This document shows positions 32,387-43,808 of a DNA stretch of 64,000 nt, piece after piece. Numbering within the stretch: the first letter of the stretch is position 1; the number at the start of each line of letters is the position of its first letter. Made by a program: the position numbers and the translations under genes. Source of the stretch: Isoetes taiwanensis (taxonomy: Eukaryota; Streptophyta; Lycopodiopsida; Isoetales; Isoetaceae); assembly GCA_021234155.1 (NCBI GenBank), contig JAJEKV010000013.1, forward strand, positions 674,894 to 738,893, given 5' to 3'. The notes under the pieces are model-generated. The model searched no databases and was not told where the DNA came from. It worked only from the letters and a program-made list of their open reading frames with translations.

Positions 32387-33130
32387 ATATAGGAGTCTAC
32401 TTCCGATGCCATGGAAGTAGTCAATTGAGAGAAAAGAGGTCATTCAGGAATGCATTTGATAGGAAAAGCACCTCTAGCCCCATATATGCTTTGATAGGAG
32501 GAATCTGTCCTTCACGCCCACATACGGGAAGGACCCTATCCTCCACGATGGGCAACTAAAGGTGTAGGCATGAGCGGCATATAGGCATGATAGGGTGCTG
32601 TCTCCACGGCCACGATGGAAGAATCATCCTCTTCCTACGCCGGGAGATTAGCCCTGCATTCATGTAGATAGGTGGGGTGGTCACCATATAACCAAAATTT
32701 TATTAATAATTAAATGATACTAATGTAGTGCTGAACCTGCAGGCCAATAGAACGACGAACAGGCGGGAGGTTGCACTACAAGATCTTGTAGCATATGTAG
32801 TGAATAAATGCTACAAGGGGGACGAGAACCTTAAGAACACTTTTTGTTATGTTTAATCTTGATATTTTAAGCTTGATATTTTAAGTAATGTTCAATTAAG
32901 GCATAAATTAAAAGCCTTACCACAAAACGATTATAAACATTTTACTTATAACTTTTTATTACCTTATAATAATTGTCTAAATTAAAAATATCGAAAGAAT
33001 TCGATAAGCTGTATGCAGGTCCCTTTCTTCAAGGTGGATATGATATTAGTATATTGGATGCATCAAGTTCATTGCAAGTTAGCAAGATTCCAAGGTGGGG
33101 AGACTCGTGATGCTGCGGATAGCATCAATC
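32387..33130. other. G2 3' untranslated region
   Basis: Non-coding. CCAAGGTGGGGAGA occurs twice at the end (33091 and 33131), and CAAGGTGGGGAGAA occurs a third time far upstream at 23920. Confidence 0.5.
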
Positions 33131-33144
33131 CAAGGTGGGGAGAA
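33131..33144 (+). promoter_or_regulatory. G2 polypurine tract
   Basis: AAGGTGGGGAGAA directly abuts the 3' LTR start TGTGACG at 33145. This is the position from which plus-strand DNA synthesis is primed. Confidence 0.8.
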
Positions 33145-34708
33145 TGTGACGTTCCAGAATAATATACGGTATGAATACGTATATTATACTGACACGTCAC
33201 TAGTACATGTCGACTCAGACGACATGTACACATCGACCATAAAGGGGTAGTACCCTAGGGTACAACCCTGTGAACCATTATATTGCACATGTTAAGGCCA
33301 CATGTGAATATAATATCCTTTTGCCATGTGGCAATAGCCCATTGACCAAAAGGGCCCAGCCCTAAATTCGTGGGGATAAAGGGACATAAACCCTAAAGGG
33401 GAAACCCTTTCGGTTTCCAGCCCCTATAAGTCGGATTGGAGCAGCATTGGACGCCTTTTTGCCCGAACAGTAGCAGAGGAACCGGAATTCCTTAGTTGCA
33501 GCTCGATCCAAGCCAGCAATCTCGAGATCCAGCAGCATGGACGCCTTCAGAGGAGTGGGAGCCAGCCAAGAAGCGGGTTAGTGGTTGATCCGATAGTTAG
33601 ATCCGAGTTTTCAGGCCTCATTCCATAGGATTAGTATTCATTCTTGGCTATAGGCGACCCCTACAGCCTAAGAATGATAGATACTAACAAAGGAACCTAA
33701 CCATGTATGATTAGGTAGATTAGAATAGATGTATTCTATTATTTCAGTTCTGTTGTGATGATGTTTTGACATTCTATGCGCCACTCTTGTGTATTGGGAA
33801 GGGGGGTAGAGACCCAAAGCCCAAGTAGTTGGATGATCCTAGTTTTAGCCCATTAATTCCCACCAATGCGGCCGCATAAGAGCCCGCATGGTTGTGGGTG
33901 GCGGAGCTAGACCGGCTGACAAGGGAGGTCTTGTCTAATCACGGTTGATCCCTCTGGTGCGTAGCGACGGCCGGGGAACGTTGTGAGCGGGCCCGATAAT
34001 GCACCAGCTGCGTGAGGGCAGGGTATGGGCTCGACACCTCTTGGGCGTCGCGTCGTCTTACGGGGGTTCAAGTCAGATACGCAGCAAAGGGCTCTCTCGC
34101 TGCTTCCGGATTGGCATGAACCTTCGAGGGGAGTGATCCCCTCACGCCTCATCGGGCCGGGAGATGCAACCCAGTAGCGAGTAGCCCCTCCGGGCTATTC
34201 ACCCGGGGGTTACTGGTCGCTCCAATACTTTTCAGCCTATCTCGCAAAGTATGCAATGGAGGGGGCGGATGGAGTGGACTACCCAACGGCCATGTTCCTA
34301 TGCCAGCCAAATCCATTTGCCATGAATTCTGTCTGCATTGCTATCTGGAGACCCCAAGCCGTCAGTCGATCCCCATCAGTCCGAGCCTGGGTAGGATCTT
34401 CCCTATGTTATGTTGATGTACTGATGTGTGATGCAGCTACTGTGATATGGTGGACCACCCTTCGAGGTGGGCATGTTTATTATTGATTGATGTCATGTGC
34501 TCATGTTTTGTTTACGCTTCCGTTGCTAGGTCGATCCCGAGGGAGACGGGATGAATGACACGTCCATTCTTTCCCGTCGGGTTCTTGGCCACCATCGAGA
34601 GCCCGATGTTAGGTGGACGGCCTCACATCAGCGGACAGATGCTGGTTTGAGGGATGATCTCCAGTTTGTATACGATCGGGGCATCGTATATGAGCTGGGG
34701 CCGTCACA
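33145..34708 (+). repeat. G2 3' LTR
   Basis: Homologous to 21001-22552 throughout, with scattered substitutions and small indels. The TATA-box equivalent is altered here (GCATAAGAGCCCGC near 33884). It ends CCGTCACA and is followed by the GAAGG target duplication. Confidence 0.95.
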
Positions 34709-34713
34709 GAAGG

Positions 34714-35235
34714 TAAGAAGATAAGCTTTATTGATTGGAAATTTTTTTACAAAGCTAAATAGCTAGTATTATGGTGGCCATAGCCACTACCTCTTCCCAA
34801 CTAGTAAGTACTATGGAAAAACGTTCTGCCCTTTCCTGCAAACTACGTTTCTATAAAAGCTAACATGCCTCTGCCTCCAAAAAAAGGGCAACCTCAAGAT
34901 ATAAAGTTTAAAATTGAACTTTAGTGAAATGCTTCAATCAAATAGTCTACTAAGCATGCCAGTGATTTGCTCCTGAACTTAATACCAAAATTCCCTTGAA
35001 GCTCCTCCTCCGAAAGTAGCATGGACTTCAAACATTTCAAGAGCTTGCTCCCAACCGCGTGAGGTTGGAGCTCCCTATTCTGTAAGGACCCAGGGCCATA
35101 GGAATAAAGAGACAAAAAACATGCCACCTTCATCTAATCCCGTTCAGTCTTGTCACCTCATGGGATCAAGTGCACAATGATTAGGAGCCTCCCGTCTCCT
35201 ACTCATGCATATAGCTATGTATATTCCTCCTACTA
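34714..35235. other. non-coding; flank of G2 insertion
   Basis: No recognised gene or repeat. It continues whatever sequence G2 entered (the left flank is at 20836-20995). Confidence 0.35.
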
Positions 35236-35360
35236 GGTGCTGCTTTTATTTGCCACCCGTTGGATGATGCTATTACTTTGCCACCCATTGGATGATATTA
35301 TTATTTTCCACCAGTTAGGTGACGCTCTTATATTCCATCCATTGGGTGATGCTATTTGTC
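35236..35360. repeat. short tandem repeat (about 4 units of ~33 bp)
   Basis: The unit resembles TTGCCACCCATTGGATGATG plus CTATTA, with degeneration in the third and fourth units. Confidence 0.7.
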
Positions 35361-35780
35361 CCTCTCCCTCCCTCCCCCCTCCGCCCCCTTCTCCTGTTGG
35401 TGATTCTACTATTTCTATACTTGTTGTTGATGCTACTATTTCGTGGGTGCTTCAGATTCATTAGTTTTCCTTTATTTTAGATGGTCACTCGCCTACAATA
35501 TTCATTCCTCTTTTTCATTATTATTCCTAGAAATTAACGGTACTTTTTATATGCTTGCATTTTTTCAACTAGTTCTACCATTCCTCAAGTTCACTACATA
35601 TTGCATTTGAGTTTGCCACCTTTTCATCTTCAATTCAAGGGCATTCATTCGAGATTGTTGGCGACATATTTCCATTAGGATTTTCCTCAAAAATCCAAAA
35701 GAGCGGGGTTTTTTCCATGAAAAGTTGTTGCCCGTGCCCCACTCTTGCTTAGGCATATAGTCTATTATTTCATGTTTATG
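35361..35780. other. non-coding; no gene recognised
   Basis: AT- and T-rich sequence with a short pyrimidine run (35370-35395). No domain-bearing ORF. Confidence 0.3.
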
Positions 35781-35784
35781 GGAT

Positions 35785-36050
35785 AGGTCGAAGTTGTTCC
35801 TATAGTCAGCTCCTCATACATTCCGTTCAAACCATTGTATTCTACTATTGTGATGAATGATACACCCATCTATAAAGAAGGATCCTCAGAAGAACATGGA
35901 ATTAGATTTAATACATTTTTTATGGAATAGCTCGACGTTGTTCCTATCGTCAGCTCCCCGTACGTTCCTTTCAAGTCATTGTATTCTGCTACTGTTACGA
36001 ATGATAAGCGTATCTATAAAGAAGGATCTTCAGAAGAGCATGGACTTAAA
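35785..36050. repeat. ~142-bp direct duplication
   Basis: GATAGGTCGAAGTTGTTCCT to CTCAGAAGAACATGGA (about 35783-35898) recurs as GAATAGCTCGACGTTGTTCC to TTCAGAAGAGCATGGA (about 35925-36043) with scattered differences. Confidence 0.8.
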
Positions 36051-36815
36051 AACTAACTATAAACATCTTACAATGAATTAGAAAAATGGACAATCGGGAA
36101 TATGCACAAGTAGCTATGCTAGAAACTACATTTGGGGAATAGAGTAGATATTGTAGCTCGATCTTTAACTCTGTTCAAATGTCTTTGTTATCATAATAGT
36201 CATCCTAGTTTCTTGTGGTAATTTATCTAATATGTAAAGGACATTGCATCAACAGTTTGCAAGCTATCCTCAGACCTTCTAGTTATTCCCCTTTTTATGC
36301 AAGGAAAAGGAAAGTGGTGGCCAACTAGGGTTTTCTCTTTTCTAATGAAAATTATATACATAGTGCTCTTATAATTCTGAAGGAGCTGCCATCCCTTAGC
36401 TCGGTTATATTGCAGCTTATGACAACTTTCTCAACTCATAGAGAGAAGACCTTGTCACACGGAAAAGGGCACAGGCTATGAAAGATGTACTTAAGGAGGC
36501 CGATGTGATATTTGGATATGTGATATTTAGACTGAACTATAAATGGGCATAATGCATAATATTATTCCATTATAATGTGGTTCTTATTGTGGTAGCAAAT
36601 AAATGGACCAACAATATATTATCATCATGCTTAATTAATTGCTTTTACAGGTGAGCATGCAATCTACATTGGAAAAGACAATATACCACCTCATGAACAA
36701 ACAAAGGCTGTTATTGATAAAGGAGCTGATCAGTTTTTCCCATTCTCCATGCTACTTTTTGTTCTTTTGCGGCACGATGCTCTAATGTTACCTATGTGAT
36801 TTAGAGCAAAATCAT
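36051..36815. other. possible exon debris, otherwise non-coding
   Basis: Short readable stretches such as KRAQAMKDVLKEADVI (about 36465) and HAIYIGKDNIPPHEQTKAVI (about 36656) flanked by a plausible acceptor (TTTTACAG) look like fragments of exons. I cannot name the gene. Confidence 0.3.
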
Positions 36816-36817
36816 CT

Positions 36818-37140
36818 TAAAGTGAATAAACTGAGAGGAGTGATGCTTTTGATCCCACCTATTTGCAAGGCATATTTATCTTATTAGAATGTATGACGAC
36901 CATGTGGGCATAATACAAAGATGGCCGTCAAATGAAAGTGAATAAACTGAGGAAGAGTGATGCTTTTGATCCCACCTATTTGCAAGGCATATTTGTCTTA
37001 TTAGAATGTATGGCGACCATATGGGTATAATAATACGAAGATGGCCGTGAAACAAATAGTTGCGCGAGGCTGGATTCGAACTTGCAACTTTCTAGTCGCA
37101 AGCTTTATACCTTTGCCAACTAAGCTACCTATTGTTCTTT
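36818..37140 (-). repeat. tRNA-derived SINE-like element with duplicated body
   Basis: On the minus strand the right end holds a Pol III A box (TAGCTTAGTTGG) and B box (AGTTCGAATCC), about 45 bp apart (37135-37060). The anticodon and T stems pair poorly, so it is not a functional tRNA. The body (GTGAATAAACTGA...GATGGCCGT) is present twice in tandem (about 36818-36933 and 36941-37050). Confidence 0.55.
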
Positions 37141-37987
37141 ATTAATATTCTCTGTTAATGTTATCTGCATCTTCTTCATATGCTATATCAGTTCTAGGAG
37201 GTTCTAGAACATTTCAGGGCCTAGGTGCACGTGCGACATTTGGCATGATCTCATCATTGGAGTGGTGCGATCCTGAGCATTGGTCTAGGCATATACAAGT
37301 CCTGGGCTAGTTTCTTACATCTGAAATTGATTTTTATTGCAGAATGGTAGCATAGGTAAAATACATTAGATAAATCCGTGATTGAGTGAGCTATTGATGA
37401 TGACTAAGAAATGCCTATTGAAGGTTTCAAATGGTATAGGTTGGTAAATTTGTCATCTGTGGCATACCCATTATGCATAGCCTCTCAAGTATAATTTATA
37501 TATTTTTGTTGAAATATTGGAACAAGTATTTGTTATAAAAATTGGATAATCTTTTTGCAACATCTGTAGTGGTAAGTAATGCAGTATATGTCTATAAATT
37601 TTAAGAATTTATCGTCAAGAATTTTATTGTTACTAACATCCAAACTGCTATGCCTTTTAACCTACCTCAGTTGGGTATGCATAAAGTAATACAATTGCTG
37701 CATTCTATGATCAATAGAGCTCGTGGATGCCCCATAAGGAAACAATTAATCTACCTTGTTTTTGATAAATGTGAGGCAAATTGTTAAATTACCTAGTAGA
37801 TTTAGATAAGGTCGCAGTCGCATCTGAATGTTCTTATAGCACTTGTACCTTTTAAATTATCACAATCATTTCGTATATAAGAGGAATTTATGAGGTCTTA
37901 GCCTTTGATGAAAACCTTGCATGCTGTTTTGATGTAAAAGCCTTTTATTTGTTTCAAATAATTGGTTTACCAATTTACCTTATATTT
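37141..37987. other. non-coding; no gene recognised
   Basis: AT-rich sequence without recognisable ORF or repeat. Confidence 0.3.
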
Positions 37988-38094
37988 TAGAATAGAATAG
38001 AATAGAATAGAATAGAATAGAATAGAATAGAATAGAATAGAATAGAATAGAATAGAATAGAATAGAATTGAATTGAATTGAATTGAATTGAATT
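37988..38094. repeat. pentanucleotide microsatellite (AATAG)n then (AATTG)n
   Basis: About fifteen AATAG units are followed by about six AATTG units without interruption. The same pentamer (ATTCT on the other strand) forms the tail of the LINE at 17404-17428, so this could be an expanded LINE tail, but no LINE sequence adjoins it. Confidence 0.95.
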
Positions 38095-38538
38095 TTAGAG
38101 CAAAAGTCGGAAACATAAAAGTGGAAGGACATTGCAAAAGCGCGAACAATTCACTTTACTATGTATCTCTATCTTAGAGATATAAAAATAGAACGATGTG
38201 AATTGACATCGATTTTAGAGTCAGTATTTGGATTCTCCAAACTTTAATCTGTATCCCATATAAACATAATAAGACTTTGAAAGGATTTTCAAGAAACAAA
38301 CTTTCTACGATTAGAAGATATACTAACCACTTAGATAAGGTAAGCATATCAGGTTGAAGCAAGTACGGCCTTGAAGATAGCATGTAGAGATAGTGCGCGA
38401 CAATACAAAATGGTATGTAAGAAGCTGGAGATATATACTGCTTGATTTAGTAAAGCTTTTCATCACTGGTGTCTCTGATGCGTGCAATAACTGCAGAAAA
38501 GAGAAAAACAAATACATGAAAATTAAGTACATCAATTA

Positions 38539-38811
38539 CTACTGAGGTATATGACCTTTCAAAACGAATGTTTGTGCTTGCTTCGTCTTTTCAACTTCAT
38601 TTCTGCTAAAAAAGTAGACAATGTTTCTTCGGCAGCAGGCGTCGAGCATACTTAATTTTTGAAAACCATCTCGTGACTCAAAGGTCTTACCATTCACGGT
38701 AACTATTGCCTTGACTTTTGGCTGATGATCTGAACCACTCTTAATGACTTCGTAAGAAGACGGATTCCATTTCGCCTTCTGACAGAGAATATTTAACGAC
38801 ACTTTTGACAT
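38539..38811 (-). pseudogene. double-stranded-RNA-binding domain fragment
   Basis: From an internal Met at 38811 the minus strand reads MSKVSLNILCQKAKWNPSSY, then EVIKSGSDHQPKVKAIVTVN, then GKTFESRDGFQKLSMLD. This follows the dsRBD pattern: a first helix with L-x-x-L-C-Q-K, strands ending in V-x-V-N-G-K, then a second helix that should be AKNxAA-like but is degenerate here. Such domains bind dsRNA in plant DRB, Dicer and related proteins. The upstream part of the ORF is probably intron. It lies 600 bp beyond an RPA-like fragment on the same strand, next to the Helitron palindrome. It may be a captured host exon; host gene unknown. Confidence 0.6.
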
Positions 38812-39417
38812 TTTGTGGTCCATCACAAATTTCATAGATGCAATGAGAAATCGGCTTCGTTTTGATTGAAGCAAACAGTTGAAAGGAAGCGCCCGTGGAA
38901 ATAATCTAATAAAGTGTTTGCATGAACTAAATAAAGTGCTAGTATTGAAGAATACAAAAGCGTGCTTTTTTGCATGCGTTGCATGCAATGGCCTAAATCC
39001 AAAATTTATTAAACAGTGATAAAAGGACTTTTTAAACAAAAAGATACTTTGCTATGAGTCATGCATCTATCTTTGAGGTAAAAGGCATTTAGTAAATGCA
39101 CACGACTTGTAAGTATTTTTTATCGTGGAAAAGACCATTGAGTTTTTTCACTTGGATTTAGTTCAACTATAGTTTTGCAAATCCATTTCTTGGTGCAGTT
39201 GCAACCCTTGCTAATGGAAATGAATGAATGGAATAGCTTTCGATCTATTCATTCCGTATCTACCACCAACTTTATCTAATAAATATATTGTCTATGTATA
39301 GAAGCGACCAAAATGGATTACATTGACAAAAATAGATATACTAGATCGAACAGATCAAAACATATTATATTGCATCAAGCTCTAAGTGCAACATTTTGAC
39401 ATTATTTCGAAGTGGAA

Positions 39418-39717
39418 TCAGTGATGAATCCAACATAACTTAATGAAAAAGGTCTTTGTTGGGTTATGATTGAGCAGCATATCGCAAAATTGTATGAGGT
39501 CCTTCATAAGTACAGAAATTGTGTCAATTTCTGTGTTCCCTAGCAAATGATCTAATATGCAATCGCCAATGCATATGGGAATTGAATCTGTCTCTGTCAC
39601 AATCTTGCCACGCAATGTTAGGTGAGCTTTCACATCACACTTGCCACAATTCTTACAAATGTCATCCATCTTATTGTCTTCAACATCTTCAGCACATGTA
39701 CTATAAACAATTTTCAC
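39418..39717 (-). pseudogene. RPA1-like C-terminal (zinc-finger OB) fragment
   Basis: The minus ORF reads MDDICKNCGKCDVKAHLTLR, then GKIVTETDSIPICIGDCILD, then HLLGNTEIDTISVL. The C-x-x-C pair followed by a strand-rich segment and LLG matches the C-terminal ssDNA-binding domain of replication protein A large subunit. RPA1-like genes are commonly carried by plant Helitrons, where they may protect single-stranded intermediates. The fragment ends less than 200 bp from the Helitron 5' terminus at 39895 and points away from it. Other RPA pieces lie at 53.2-53.8 and 54.5-55.1 kb. Confidence 0.65.
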
Positions 39718-41218
39718 CTTGTTTTCTCCAACAATTCAAAGATGCAATTTGCCTGTAATCTATATGATTTGAAATACGCAATATTCTATAAGCATATTAA
39801 AACATGATAGGCGCAGATGAAATTTAAATGTAATCTAAAAGATTTGAACTCAAACAAAATTTATATCAACATATTAAAGAAGATGATACATATATCTTAC
39901 TACATATAAAATTACTTGCTCATCTTTCCGGTTCCAGAAATAAACAAAAAAATCCAAAAAAAATCCAAAATGTCCAGATTTGGAACCGGAAATTGATTTC
40001 CGGGACGAAGCCATACCTTGAATATGCGGTTTAGCTGCTCTGCTTCATCTGCCTACCTACCTGTACTCCCCTGCCTCAGCTAATCAGAACCACGGTCTAT
40101 CTGCTCCCCTAAGCAGAATCGGCATCTACCTACGGCGCATCCTCTAGGTAGGCGCCCTTGCTCATGGATTGATTTATGCAAACCAAATTGTTAAACTTTT
40201 GTTGTGGCACTTGCAGAACTCTTGCACCGACTTGCAGCGCAAAGCCAGAGAGCCCTTAAAGAAAAAACCTCCGGTAAGTTCTGTTGTTCAGTGCTTATTA
40301 ATTGGAAATTGCTTCTGTGTGATCGCTCAAAACATGAGGAGCCCACCTATGTTTAGATTAGGCCTATTTATAAAGAAATTTTTGAGAAGCCTCTATGGAT
40401 TTGCAGGGTGGGAATTATGATTCTGTGCCTAATGGGCCAAAAGATAAGGAGCTCAGCTCTGTTTAAATCAGGGAAATCAATTTTTCTGAGAGTAGAGCCT
40501 GTTATCTTTAGGTTTTGAGATACACAGTTTCAAAAACCGTCTGTAGAATAAACATCTAATTGCTTTATTGTATGGAGACTTCTGCAATGGCCAATTTGTA
40601 TGGAGGCCTGTGCAGTGGCTACTTTCTGAAAATTTTTGAAGCAACGTGGACCCTGTTACATTGTTATGGGATGCCATATTTACCATTTCTGGTATGAGAA
40701 ATTGAGAATTGAGAAGTCGAAGACTGATTATATGCTTTATGTGGGCATAAGTCATAGTGATCGAACTAAGGTCTGGTATAAACAGGGTATAGGAGCTGAA
40801 ATTCAGTTTATGAGAAAGTACAGGAACAAAAAATAATAGACATTATGGAGTTTGGATTCAAATTCGTCATGAATCCGCATCACTTATATTCTTCAAAACT
40901 CTAACAGCCATAACTCTTCTTGGAGCATCTTGCACGTTCAATTTATTAATTGAAGTATCAGGTTCTTCATTTCTAATTGCAACCCCTGGTTGTCTGCATG
41001 GTGATAGTGATAATGACTGCACAATGGTTGCAATCCTATGTATAACCCAAAGGCAGTAAAAGTCAATCTACTACCTGTATTATTTTTCAAGCTGATTGTT
41101 GTCTGAAATATAATCCTCACCCTCCTTTGTCTGGATTGTTTCTTTTCTGTTAACTCATTGATTCATTTGTACAAAGTAGATTGCCAACTGTGTTTATTTG
41201 TCGTTTCCCTTGCAGAAT

Positions 41219-41272
41219 CTCAGCCTCGGCTAATAAGAACAGAGCGGCCTGAGCTAGAAAAACCACGGGTAG
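41219..41272 (+). pseudogene. small Helitron exon (basic, AT-hook-like), left arm
   Basis: After the acceptor CTTGCAG, the sequence encodes ESQPRLIRTERPELEKPR and ends at a GTAGG donor. A similar small exon (RKAREPLKKKPP, then GTAAG) lies at about 40230-40273. Both are mirrored in the right arm near 51830 and 52815. Confidence 0.5.
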
Positions 41273-41557
41273 GTTATTTTTTTGTTAAATTTCATTTGAA
41301 ACTAAGATTTAAAGCCGTGAAAAGAACAGCCTTTTGAGTTTCATCCCACTTTAGCATTTGCTTCTGTTATAATTCAATTAGAGTATCGATAAAAATTAAG
41401 CTAAGATTCATTGTTCTGTTCGAAAGGTTTAATAGAGAATTGCAAGGATTTACCAGGGCTTTTTCTTAATAAATCTTCAATCTGCAAATGGAATTTGGGC
41501 ACCAGAGATGCCCAGTCTAATGCTGAGATTCCTAGGGCCGATAAGCTTGATTTGAAG

Positions 41558-42149
41558 TAGTGTTGTCAGGTATGTTTAATACGGTACGGGTATTATATGT
41601 ACTTAACGTATTAATACCGTATGCATACCTCTCATTTAAAAAGTACTTTAAATACGTTTTTTGGAATTATAAAATACTTATTAAATACGTAAAATACGTA
41701 CTTTACGTACAGTACGTTAAGTACTTCCTGTAATTTTTTAAAACTATTATTTCTTGTATTGCAGTTGAAATAGTTGCAATAACAACGAGTATAAAGAACT
41801 TCAAGTTTTAAATAATGAACTAGAATATATCAATCTAGAAAATTAAGTACTTCTCAAAGTTTTCAATCCAAAATATGTCTATTTAAGAGTTATATATTCT
41901 GCAATCTACACCCACAGACATTAAGTAATTGTTGCTCATTTGTTGCATCCGAAGCTATTAACTGTCACTGACCTCTGTATTTCTTTCCTGGCATGAATGC
42001 AAGCTACTGAAGTATTAAGGAGAAGTTCTGCCTCCAAAACAAGGAGAAAGGTGGGTCTGCATCTCCATCTCCATTCCGATTTGGCGGCTAGGGTAAAAAG
42101 AAAGAGGGGGAAAACACAGAGGTTTTGGGTTTTTATTTGCAAGAAGATT

Positions 42150-42190
<41 letters not shown>

Positions 42191-43084
42191 TGTAAGAGAA
42201 TGGACTTCAACAACATAGGTGGACAAAATTGTTTTAAGGACAAGGAACAAGCACATGCACTGATGAATACTTTTATGCAAGGGTTATGGATTTAAAACTG
42301 TTGATTGAGTTTGATGGCAGTTTACATATGGTGAGATCTTTCCCTGCTGCTTCTGTCTTTGAAGAATGTACAACACAAATAGAATTTTGCTTGGATATAG
42401 TTCTTTATTTACATGATTTAGAATAGCTACTTACAGATTTTGGGCCATAATATATGGATATCATTTATTATTTCTGCTATGTAGCAGAATATTTTGCATT
42501 CTTCAGCATGTTGAACACGATTAATACTATGATATGGATTTTGTCAAAATCAATGAAAGTGGCAAACAGACATCTAATGTTTATGAAAAGTGTTGTATGT
42601 TTATATGATTATAGGCAAGATTTCATGGTTTTAAAAAGAAACTGAGGAATTTGAGTACCATCTAAGACTACCTAGACTTTGTATGGGTTGATCATGTTGT
42701 ATAAGGATTGACTTGTGCAGACGTTGATCCTAGTTGGGCTTTTGTCTAAAGCTAGGATTTACTGGGTTTTTTTTTTTAACTACAATTCTATAATTTCCCT
42801 AATGTCTAAAGTCTCCTAATGTGTTTTGTACTCCTATTCTATAATATATAATAATGTATTTTTCCTAATATATAATTTTACCAATTCTATTGGTTTAATG
42901 TCATTTGGACGTTTTTTTTTTAAAGTACGTATCATACGTACTGTATGTATTAATACGTTAAGTACGGTATTAATAAAACAAGATCTCAATTTGACCTGTC
43001 AACTTATAGGTATAGTACGTATAGTACTGTGAGGAAGGTACGAGACGTATGTAAACGTAAAATATGGGTACGTAAACAACACTG
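41558..43084. mobile_element. hAT-like non-autonomous DNA transposon, 1527 bp
   Basis: It is flanked by the 8-bp duplication ATTTGAAG (41550-41557 and 43085-43092). The ends are TAGTGTTGTC at the left and, reverse-complemented, CAGTGTTGTT at the right. The right arm of the palindrome has a single ATTTGAAG at the matching place (near 51525), which is the empty site. An 8-bp duplication with YAGTGTTG ends fits the hAT superfamily. The subterminal regions are dense in TACGTA and ACGTATTAATACG motifs on both sides. No transposase was found; a 39-T run lies at 42151-42189. It inserted after the inverted duplication formed. Confidence 0.9.
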
Positions 43085-43808
43085 ATTTGAAGGCCCTAGA
43101 ACAGAGCTCTTTAGATCCGGAGGTCTACTTGATTCCCAGCCTTTGTCGGATAGAGAGATATTTTAATAGTTTTTCCAAAACATCAAGGCCGCCCTGTTGG
43201 CGGGAGTTACAATGTGGAAATCTGCGAAAGACAATAGAGTATTCTTTTGATGTCAATGCTGATGGATTCCATCCGACTGCAAGCAATGTTTGGGCGCTAA
43301 ATCTTGATTCTTAGGGAATTGTCAGACTGGAGCTTTAACAGAGGTTGGAGCTTCCTACGGCCGGAAGGACAAACCAAGATCTAAACTTGGACTTCATCGA
43401 TTTGTCACATTGTTCTCAATTTCACGCCAATCCTTAAGATCTAAGGTTTATTACTCCCATTCTGGTGATTGATTACTGTCCTTTTCCTGCTTCAATAAGA
43501 TCAGTTTCTTCAGTCCCGCAGATTATTTGCTAAAAAGGAGACACATTTGCTCCGTGCCACTTGAGTAGATAAGGCTTTGTTCCTTTTTGGTAAACCAATG
43601 CCTGCTAATAGACTATGTATACATTTTCTTTTTCTATTATAAAATCTGGGATGAGAGGACCTACCAACGACCCCTTAATATAGTTCATAGAGCACAGTCG
43701 TATTTGGACCTCTTTATACACAACAGAACAAGGGGGTTATGATATGTATTGTGTGTATAAATAACCTTAGTGGTTTTGTCACTAACGCTATTCATGTTCC
43801 ATCTACAC

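Larger units (their letters stand above)
21001..34708 (+). mobile_element. complete Ty3/gypsy retrotransposon G2 with histone-like cargo, 13.7 kb
   Basis: The direct duplication GAAGG flanks it (20996-21000 and 34709-34713). It has 1552-bp and 1564-bp LTRs beginning TGTGAC and ending CGTCACA. A primer site resembling tRNA-Met complement (TGGTATCGAGC) follows the 5' LTR, and a purine tract (AAGGTGGGGAGAA) precedes the 3' LTR. Interior order: palindrome elements and antisense helicase fragment, histone H3-like gene, a second histone-like gene, gag, protease-RT-RNase H, integrase, chromodomain. Extra ORFs before gag are known in Ogre-type elements, but histone-type products there are not something I know of. 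The LTRs differ by many small indels and pol is broken, so the copy is old and inactive. Confidence 0.93.

Noticed and set aside
37050-37140. Functional tRNA gene
   Set aside because: A and B boxes are present but the anticodon and T stems do not pair and no acceptor stem forms; better explained as a SINE head.
42151-42189. Poly(T) run as the tail of an inverted retroelement
   Set aside because: It lies in the interior of the hAT-like element with no LINE or SINE sequence next to it; treated as a simple repeat.
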